DNA of 64,000 nt, taken from the NCBI GenBank assembly GCA_027621405.1, contig JAQCBT010000012.1, positions 1-64,000 of the forward strand, in the 5' to 3' direction. This stretch comes from Pseudomonadota bacterium. Lineage in GTDB: Bacteria > Pseudomonadota > Gammaproteobacteria > Pseudomonadales > Pseudohongiellaceae. The position numbers were made by a program, and so were the translations under genes. Below, piece after piece: positions 58,058 through 64,000 of this stretch. Position 1 is the first letter of the stretch; each line of letters opens with the position of its first letter. Under the pieces are notes generated by a model that was given only the letters and a program-made list of their open reading frames with translations, had not been told where the DNA came from and did no database searches.

Positions 58058-58732
58058 TCAGGCGGTACTGGCGTAGGCGATTGAGAGGGGTTCCTTCTCC
58101 CTGCGACCGAGGGTTATCCATTTCTGCACAAAGGGATTATCCAGTAGAGTCTGCAGATAGGTATTGGCTTCCTTGCTGATCTCGGCGCCATAGGCTTCAA
58201 AAGAAACGGCTACCGGAGCGAACATGCAATCAGCAATTGAGAAGCGACCGAACATGTAGTTACCGTTTTCACCATAACGCCTGCGCGTGCAACTCCAGAT
58301 TGCGTCGATGCGGGCGATCTCATCCGCCAGGGCCTCTGATGGAATGAGGCGATAGGAAGCCTTACAGTTCATGGGCCAGTCCTGTTTCAGATTGGGGAAC
58401 TCTGAGTGGACCTCGGCGCTCACTGACCGCGCCGCCGACTTGCGCTTGGGATTGGCGGGCCAGCCGCTGCCGCCCAGGAACTCCTCGTTGATGTACTCAC
58501 AGATCGAAAGCGAGTCCCATACAGTCACCTCCCTGTGTAGCAGCACCGGCACTTTCAATGACGGTGAATAGGGGCCAAGCTTCTCTGCGGTGTTATCCTG
58601 GTACAGAGCAATCTGAATCTCTTCGAAGTCGATATCGAACATCTTCAGAAGCAACCATGGGCACATAGACCAGGAAGAGTAATTCTTGTTGCCGATTACA
58701 AGTCTCACATCTTTCATTGATGATCTCCGCAT
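58058..58732 (-). CDS. Glutathione S-transferase family protein
   Basis: A 224-residue GST-fold protein: VRLVIGNKNYSSWSMCPWLL with a Ser/Cys active-site region, LGPYSPSLKVPVLLHREVTVWDSLSICEYI (glutathione-binding), and the C-terminal helical domain with FGRFSIADCMFAPV. The YSSWSM start is typical of a GST subfamily lacking a known substrate. It follows PdsO on the same strand but is spaced from it by a few bases and may be in one transcript. Confidence 0.82.
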   Translation of the reverse strand: MRRSSMKDVRLVIGNKNYSSWSMCPWLLLKMFDIDFEEIQIALYQDNTAEKLGPYSPSLKVPVLLHREVTVWDSLSICEYINEEFLGGSGWPANPKRKSAARSVSAEVHSEFPNLKQDWPMNCKASYRLIPSEALADEIARIDAIWSCTRRRYGENGNYMFGRFSIADCMFAPVAVSFEAYGAEISKEANTYLQTLLDNPFVQKWITLGRREKEPLSIAYASTA

Positions 58733-58748
58733 ACAATAAGTCTAAGGG

Positions 58749-59516
58749 TTATTGACCCTGGGTCAGCATTTGTTTGCTGGTATCTACCAGTCGCACGATG
58801 ACCCTGCGATCGAAGAAATCTGTTTCAAAACTCTGGCTGGAATGCAGCGGTCTGGTTTCACCGTAAGCGACCGTGGTGATCTCGGAGTTCTCTACACCGA
58901 GACGACCGATAAATTCTTTTACTGACGCCGTTCGCTCTCGTGACAGGGCAAGATTGCGTGTCGCGTTGCCGTTACGATCCGCATAGCCAGTAATTTCAAG
59001 TGCGCTGGTGGGTAGCTGTTTGGCGAGATTTACCAGGCTCTGCAACTGTTCTTCGTAGTGATCCTCTATCACGCTGGAACCGGAACGGAAGTGCACAGAG
59101 ATCGCGGTATTGTCGAAGAGGGTATTGTTATTGCCACCATCGAGGAAAGCGGGCAACACCCGGGGTGAATTCTTCAATTGTTGCAGCTCATCGACGGCGC
59201 GTTGTCTCTCCCTGTCAAGCGTGGCGGCCTGGCGCTGCAGGCTTTCCGTTTGATTCTGCATGGCTACCCATTCTTGCTGCATTTCCGAGTAGTCTTTGCG
59301 AGTGACCCAGCCATCACCGAGGAACGCCCCGATAGCGGCGCCGATGATTGCGCCGGGAGGTCCACCGGCAGCCGCGCCAATCGCGGCACCACTTAGAAAG
59401 CCGGTTGTCTCTTCCTGGCTGATGCCAGAGTCGTTGTAGTTTGCGGGGCGCACATCGGCAGCAGCCGTGGCAGAAAATACAAGAGCAGCGGAGAAAATTC
59501 CGATTTGTTTGATCAT
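58749..59516 (-). CDS. pdsO: OmpA-like sortase-associated protein (PdsO-type)
   Basis: From the ATG at 59516 (MIKQIGIFSAALVFSATAAADV, signal peptide) 255 residues. A glycine-zipper-like segment (GFLSGAAIGAAAGGPPGAIIGAAIG), a coiled-coil stretch, then an OmpA/MotB peptidoglycan-binding C-terminus (AISVHFRSGSSVIEDHYEEQL, ITGYADRNGNATRNLALSRERTAS). The zipper-plus-OmpA build and its place next to a PdsR/PdsS-like pair match the sortase-associated PdsO family. Divergent from the regulator gene. Sortase itself not seen nearby. Confidence 0.78.
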   Translation of the reverse strand: MIKQIGIFSAALVFSATAAADVRPANYNDSGISQEETTGFLSGAAIGAAAGGPPGAIIGAAIGAFLGDGWVTRKDYSEMQQEWVAMQNQTESLQRQAATLDRERQRAVDELQQLKNSPRVLPAFLDGGNNNTLFDNTAISVHFRSGSSVIEDHYEEQLQSLVNLAKQLPTSALEITGYADRNGNATRNLALSRERTASVKEFIGRLGVENSEITTVAYGETRPLHSSQSFETDFFDRRVIVRLVDTSKQMLTQGQ

Positions 59517-59963
59517 CTTTGGGGGTCCTTGCATGCGTGTGTGCTGGTGTTGTTGAGAGTTCAATTGGAGTTAAAAGTCCCGGGGACAGTTTCCGACGGT
59601 TTCGTGTCTAAGCTCTTGGTGCTTACCAAGTACCGCTTCCATTTCGTTAACACTGCCGGCGGGCTCGCGAGGCGGGCCTACCGCTGTGATTGTTATTAAA
59701 CACGAGCTTTCTTGCCGCCGCGGGGAGGCATTAGGGCCATGTACTGATTAAATATGGCAGAATCATGGCAATGGCCCGCGCAATAGAACCAAATCTCTGT
59801 TTCACCAGACAAATAGGGTATAGTTCGCGTAACTTACTGATACCGAATGAAAAGTCCAAAACCGTGGAATACACAGAAACCGTGATTTTTGGAGTGTGGC
59901 GATGAGGCTGGATTTATCAGCGAATCTACAGGCAACAAATCAACATTCAGAGAATTAGCAGGA
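59517..59963 (+). promoter_or_regulatory. Region between pdsO and pdsR
   Basis: A 447-base divergent control region. I see no protein gene. GGGGACAGTTT near 59582 resembles the arm of the dispersed palindrome loosely (GGGACAG shared). No clear promoter or operator can be pointed out. Confidence 0.3.
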
Positions 59964-60671
59964 ATGAGCAGACGCATAGCGATAGTGGAAGACGAGGCCG
60001 CCATTCGGGAGAATTACGCCGACGTGCTGCGCAAGCAGGGGTACGAGGTGCAGACCTACGCCAATCGGCAGGATGCCATGTCGGCATTCGATATCCGGCT
60101 TCCGAACCTGGCGATCATCGATATTGGCCTAGAAAACGAGATCGACGGTGGCTTCACCCTCTGCCAATCCTTGCGTTCCCTGTCGGACACCTTGCCAATC
60201 ATTTTCCTCACGGCGCGTGATAATGATTTCGATACCGTCAGCGGCCTCCGCATGGGCGCCGATGACTATCTGACGAAGGACATCAGCCTGCCACACCTCA
60301 CTGCCCGCATCGCCGCTCTGTTTCGACGTCTTGATGTGATCGATCAACCACCGTCTCCGGAAAATCTCCTGCAGAGAGGCAAGCTGTCACTGGATATCGG
60401 GCGGCTTACTATACAGTGGGATGGACATGCCGTGCCGCTGACAGTCACCGAGTTCTGGATGGTGCACGCACTTGCCAAGTACCCGGGTCATGTTAAGAGT
60501 CGGCAGATATTAATGCAGGAATCAAAGATATTTGTCGATGGCAGTACCATCACTTCTCACATCAAGCGCATTCGCAAGAAGTTTATGCAGGTGGATGAGG
60601 CGTTTGATTGCATCGAGACTGTTTACGGCATGGGTTATCGCTGGAATGTGGAAGCCCCTGTAGTTAACTAG
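59964..60671 (+). CDS. pdsR: OmpR-family response regulator of the dedicated sortase system (PdsR-type)
   Basis: About 235 residues from an ATG at 59964 (MSRRIAIVEDEAAIRENYAD), chosen by homology over a TTG at 59889. It has a receiver domain with a phospho-acceptor Asp in LAIIDIGLENEIDGGF and a conserved Lys in DYLTKDI, then a winged helix DNA-binding domain (LTVTEFWMVHALAKYPGHVK, VYGMGYRWNVE). It is followed at 67 bases by its kinase. Matches the proteobacterial dedicated sortase response regulator family as I recall it. Confidence 0.82.
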   Translation: MSRRIAIVEDEAAIRENYADVLRKQGYEVQTYANRQDAMSAFDIRLPNLAIIDIGLENEIDGGFTLCQSLRSLSDTLPIIFLTARDNDFDTVSGLRMGADDYLTKDISLPHLTARIAALFRRLDVIDQPPSPENLLQRGKLSLDIGRLTIQWDGHAVPLTVTEFWMVHALAKYPGHVKSRQILMQESKIFVDGSTITSHIKRIRKKFMQVDEAFDCIETVYGMGYRWNVEAPVVN

Positions 60672-60738
60672 AAGCCTCTTTAGTCAGGCTGCAGTTGGAA
60701 AGTATAAAAATCGAAATACACAACGCGAACACTATTCC

Positions 60739-62925
60739 ATGAGCCTCGCACTCAAGAATCCCTTCGGTATCCGCTCCAAGCTGGTTTTTCTTTCCAGTTT
60801 CCTGCTGGTTATTCCCTGGCTTGGTTATCAGTACATTCTCGAGATGGAAGACTATCTGCGTCGAGGTCAGGAGCAGACTGTACTCGGTACCGCACAGGCA
60901 TTGGCGACGGCACTGAATGAACGTCCGGAGCTGTTCAACGAGGGTAGTTACGGTCCAGCGGCGCGGCGTGGCGATCTCTATGTTTACCCGATCTATTCCC
61001 CACTCTCTCTGGTAGATAGTTCGCTCAATGATTGGGGTGAATACCAGCAGTATGAAGTCGGCTATGACAGCAGTTATTCGCTGGGCACTTCCCTCAATCC
61101 ATCGCCGCGGCCTGCAAACCACGAAACCCTAAGTTTCGACAGCATGCTGGGTGAATACAACGGCTATCTGTATGCCTACTTCAAGGTGGCCGATGACCAT
61201 GTGGTCTATCGTGATCCGGACGCCTTGACCGTCCATCGCAGTGACTTTTTGCAAGTATCGATGCTTTCCAAGGAAGGCAATGATATCAATCGTTATGTTA
61301 TTGCGCCCTACAAGGCCGAGCCGATCTATCCCTTTCGGATTAGAGCCGATTACACGGAACCTACCTATGAAGAGCGCATTATCGGTCAGTGGTATGACAC
61401 CAATTCCGGTTATGTTGTAGAACTGCGCATTCCGATGGACATGTTGGGTGAGCGACTGGGTTTCGCCGTGTTCGACGTCGACGATCCTGTAGGCCGTGAG
61501 GTCAACACGGCAATCGCGACCTATCGTGTCGACGATGCCGAGTTGTTGAGTGCGCTGACCTTGCCAACACCGGAGATCGACCGCATTGTGGCGGGTATGG
61601 GTCATAACAACTCCCGCATCCAGGTCGTGGATCGAACCGGTCGCGTGCTGCTTACCGTGGGGGATATTCAATCAGCAACCGGCCTGACCCTGACCCCCAG
61701 TCCAAGCGCGGAGCCGGTGAACAAGTACTGGCTGTACGTGCAGGAGAAGATACTCAACCCGCTCTATTATCGAATCCTTACCAAGCCCAGCAACGATTTC
61801 ATCGATGATCTCTATTCTGAAGTAAGTCGCGAGGGGGCCCATATCACCGCCGCACTGGGTGGCTCGCCCATGACCCAGTTTCGCACTCTCGCTGATACCG
61901 AAACCCGATTGCTGGAGGCAGCACATCCTATTGTCGCCAACAGTGAAGTGATGGGAGCGGTGGTAGTAGATCAGAACATGAATGGTCTACGTACATTCCG
62001 CAACGAGGCCCTGGAGCAACTGTTTAATACCCTGTTGGCCGTAATGTTGCTCGTGGTGTTCGGCCTGTTCTTCTTCGCCTCTAGAATATCCTCGCGAATC
62101 CGGGTTCTCAGGAACCAGGCCGAGGGCATAATCGATGACAGTGGCCGTATAAGGAATACGATTGTGGCATCGAGTAACTCGGATGAAATCGGCGATCTCT
62201 CGCGTAGCTTTTCCAGCATTGTGGAAAGGCTTACCCAATATACGAACTATCTGGAGAATATGTCATCGCGATTGTCCCATGAGCTTCGTACGCCGGTGAC
62301 GGTAGTACGGTCATCGATTGAAAACCTGGGGCTCACGAAGGCGGATTCAGAGTCTGCTGTCTACATCGAACGAGCAGAAGAAGGCCTCAACCGCCTCAAC
62401 CTGATCCTTACCAATATGAGTGAGGCGACCCGTCTCGAGCAGATGTTGCAGACTTCCGAGAAGGAGAAGATCGACCTTACCAAAGTGCTCAATGGCTGTG
62501 TGGAAGGGTATAAACTGGCCTATCCGGAATCACAGTTCGAAACTGATCTGCCAAACTACAGCGTTGACATTAATGGTGTGCCGGAATACATCGCACAGCT
62601 ATTGGACAAGCTGATTGCCAATGCGGTGGAGTTCTCGTATCCCAATCAGCCCATCACGGTTTACTGCCGCGCCCTGCGTGACCATGCTGTGATAAAGGTT
62701 TCCAATGCCGGCCCGTTCCTGCCCCATGAAATGAAGGATCGTCTCTTTGATTCTATGATTTCCGTGCGACCGCAGGAGAAGCAGAAACAGCCCCATCTCG
62801 GTATGGGTCTGCATATTGCCCGGATTATCACCGATTTCCACGGCGGACATATCCGTGCCGAGAACCGACAGGACAGGGAAGGTGTGACGATAACTGTGGT
62901 TGTTCCGCTATTCTATAAGAGGTAG
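60739..62925 (+). CDS. pdsS: Sensor histidine kinase of the dedicated sortase system (PdsS-type)
   Basis: A 728-residue membrane kinase. N-terminal TM (about 14-30: LVFLSSFLLVIPWLGYQYIL), a very long periplasmic sensor (residues about 35-425), second TM (LLAVMLLVVFGLFFFASRI), HAMP-like linker, HisKA with the phospho-His in LSHELRTPVTVVRSSIENL (about residue 514), and HATPase (NAVEFSYPNQPI, LGMGLHIARIITDFHGGHI). It partners the PdsR-type regulator. The large sensor is the hallmark of this family; its ligand is unknown. Confidence 0.83.
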   Translation: MSLALKNPFGIRSKLVFLSSFLLVIPWLGYQYILEMEDYLRRGQEQTVLGTAQALATALNERPELFNEGSYGPAARRGDLYVYPIYSPLSLVDSSLNDWGEYQQYEVGYDSSYSLGTSLNPSPRPANHETLSFDSMLGEYNGYLYAYFKVADDHVVYRDPDALTVHRSDFLQVSMLSKEGNDINRYVIAPYKAEPIYPFRIRADYTEPTYEERIIGQWYDTNSGYVVELRIPMDMLGERLGFAVFDVDDPVGREVNTAIATYRVDDAELLSALTLPTPEIDRIVAGMGHNNSRIQVVDRTGRVLLTVGDIQSATGLTLTPSPSAEPVNKYWLYVQEKILNPLYYRILTKPSNDFIDDLYSEVSREGAHITAALGGSPMTQFRTLADTETRLLEAAHPIVANSEVMGAVVVDQNMNGLRTFRNEALEQLFNTLLAVMLLVVFGLFFFASRISSRIRVLRNQAEGIIDDSGRIRNTIVASSNSDEIGDLSRSFSSIVERLTQYTNYLENMSSRLSHELRTPVTVVRSSIENLGLTKADSESAVYIERAEEGLNRLNLILTNMSEATRLEQMLQTSEKEKIDLTKVLNGCVEGYKLAYPESQFETDLPNYSVDINGVPEYIAQLLDKLIANAVEFSYPNQPITVYCRALRDHAVIKVSNAGPFLPHEMKDRLFDSMISVRPQEKQKQPHLGMGLHIARIITDFHGGHIRAENRQDREGVTITVVVPLFYKR

Positions 62926-62991
62926 CAGGTGGCAAATCATAAACCATTAGTGGTTTATCTCTCTTGCCTGAACGACAATCCCGGAGTCTTA

Positions 62992-63567
62992 CTATTCTTC
63001 TACAGGGTCAGTCCCAGTATAAAAATTCGGTGCGTTGTCGCGTACCACCGGTGAGTCTGTTGACCACGCATGACAGGTGTTCAGTACCGGTGGCCGGCGC
63101 TTACTCGTCTGCTCCTCAACCGCCTTCTTGCGTCGCTGGGCTTTTATTGGCCAGATCGTTTGCATGGCCACGGTGGCCATGGGAAAGAGTAATTCTGTGA
63201 GGTGCGTGCAGCCATCCGTGCCGCCTACTCTTGTGCGAATCGCCTTGCGCCACCCGGGCCCCATGGTGATACCGATGAGCTTCTTGTAATTTGGTGCAAT
63301 ATCGGGACACATCTCAAACGGGCTGTTATGCGTAGCGGCTTCAACATCACGCACTTCAAAATTATCATCGATCGTCAATCGCAATAACATTTCGTGCAGA
63401 GGCTCACCGACGGCAACTGTTCCACGCCAGTTATTGGTGAACTCATAGGTCTTCACGTCAGTCATGTGAGCTTCTATATCCCACAACCCGTCTGCGCGTT
63501 CATAACCCCGATACTCGATTGCACGAGTATGGAGATGTTTTCTGGGAGATGCTTCGGGCAAGGGCAT
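62992..63567 (-). CDS. DUF2889-family protein
   Basis: A 191-residue soluble protein: RKHLHTRAIEYRGYERADGLWDIEAHMTD, EPLHEMLLRLTIDDNFEVRDV, PNYKKLIGITMGPGWRKAIRTRVGGTDGCTHLTELLFPMATVAMQ. The pattern is the DUF2889 family, of unknown function. Upstream on the minus strand there are 210 bases before the parvulin gene. It converges with pdsS. Confidence 0.9.
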   Translation of the reverse strand: MPLPEASPRKHLHTRAIEYRGYERADGLWDIEAHMTDVKTYEFTNNWRGTVAVGEPLHEMLLRLTIDDNFEVRDVEAATHNSPFEMCPDIAPNYKKLIGITMGPGWRKAIRTRVGGTDGCTHLTELLFPMATVAMQTIWPIKAQRRKKAVEEQTSKRRPPVLNTCHAWSTDSPVVRDNAPNFYTGTDPVEE

Positions 63568-63777
63568 GTAAAGCTATCCTCTTGAATTCGCAATGAAGAA
63601 GCGTGCTGGTGAACTGTTACAGGTCCGTGTCAGCAACAGCTCAAGGGAGCGAGATTATAGTCCCTCTAACTGCTTCGTGCACGGGAGGGCGGATTTCCCG
63701 CAATGATTGAATTTCAGCGATGCTCTCGGGGATTCATTGAGGCATAATGCCAGTATTGGAAATTAAGGAGCAAGATA

Positions 63778-64000
63778 ATGTCTACTGCCAGCGCCAGACA
63801 CATACTCGTTGAAACTGAAGAACAATGCCTGCAGCTCAAGGAGCGTATTGAAGCAGGTGAGGATTTCGCTGATATTGCCCGGGAATACTCCTCCTGTCCT
63901 TCCAGGGCACAGGGTGGCGACCTCGGTCAATTCGGCCCAGGTATGATGGTCAAAGAATTTGATGAAGTAGTGTTCAGCGCCGACGTGAACACGCTTCAGG
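63778..64000 (+). CDS. Parvulin-type peptidyl-prolyl isomerase, 5' part only
   Basis: Runs off the right edge after 74 codons: MSTASARHILVETEEQCLQL, EAGEDFADIAREYSSCPSRA, GGDLGQFGPGMMVKEFDEVV. This is a PpiC-like rotamase core with no signal peptide, so probably the small cytoplasmic type. AAGGAG lies 7 bases before the ATG. It is cut by the window and may be complete just beyond. Confidence 0.88.
   Translation, partial: MSTASARHILVETEEQCLQLKERIEAGEDFADIAREYSSCPSRAQGGDLGQFGPGMMVKEFDEVVFSADVNTLQ

Noticed and set aside
59578..59600. Fourth copy of the dispersed palindrome
   Set aside because: Only GGGACAG is shared and there is no second arm; too short to call a copy.

Overview
The window looks like a chromosomal segment of a free-living, probably marine, aerobic gammaproteobacterium related to the Pseudomonas/Cellvibrio side of the class. 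The evidence is the block comM, ubiK, glnK, amtB and a SutA-like gene, which matches Pseudomonas gene order as I remember it; the tkt-epd-pgk-fba cluster; a SahR-type regulator at the head of a methyl-cycle operon; serA divergent from a D-2-hydroxyglutarate dehydrogenase gene; an ovothiol synthase; and regulators of the marine proteobacterial dedicated sortase system. I cannot name the genus. I recognised no rRNA, tRNA or CRISPR array.

Layout. 1-0.9 kb: the end of an IS3-family element, a small DUF6447-type gene and a 21-bp direct repeat. 0.9-3.7 kb: two envelope proteins. 3.9-9.3 kb: a surface-polysaccharide cluster (glycosyltransferase, SDR epimerase, rmlA, rmlC, rmlD, rmlB) making dTDP-L-rhamnose. 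9.4-10.9 kb: an A+T-richer islet with a RelE/HigB-like toxin and Xre antitoxin, a DUF4258-like/DUF2283 pair and an orphan HicB-like gene. 10.9-15.6 kb: a secreted Calx-beta protein, a divergent secreted matrixin-type protease and two c5-like cytochromes. 16-20.8 kb: comM, ubiK and the nitrogen block glnK-amtB behind a sigma-54 promoter and an NtrC-like site, then a hairpin-rich stretch with two covarying terminator repeats and the SutA-like gene. 20.9-22.2 kb: a degenerate HD-GYP protein.

22.3-27.6 kb (minus strand): an apparent operon sahR-metK-ahcY-metF-rsmE for SAM recycling, with a perfect 24-bp palindrome upstream. 28-33.6 kb: tkt, epd, pgk, fba (central carbon and PLP precursor supply), then an alpha/beta hydrolase. 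34.5-38.8 kb (minus): a three-gene MacB/DevBCA-like ABC efflux unit. 39-42 kb: serA and D-2-hydroxyglutarate dehydrogenase, divergent. 42-48.3 kb: cold-shock protein, rpiA, psd, rsgA, orn, queG and a YbdL-like aminotransferase. 48.5-58.7 kb: ovoA, a TolC-type channel, thiC, an M14 carboxypeptidase, a DAHP synthase, DUF924 and a GST. 58.7-62.9 kb: PdsO, PdsR and PdsS homologues with no sortase or sortase target beside them. 63-64 kb: a DUF2889 protein and the start of a parvulin isomerase.

Most of the window is housekeeping. The parts most worth a second look are three dispersed long palindromes sharing one sequence (15.7, 50.8 and 57.9 kb), the covarying hairpins downstream of amtB, the probably leaderless toxin-antitoxin promoter with twin operators, the SahR palindrome, the sortase-less Pds module and the aminotransferase divergent from ovoA.
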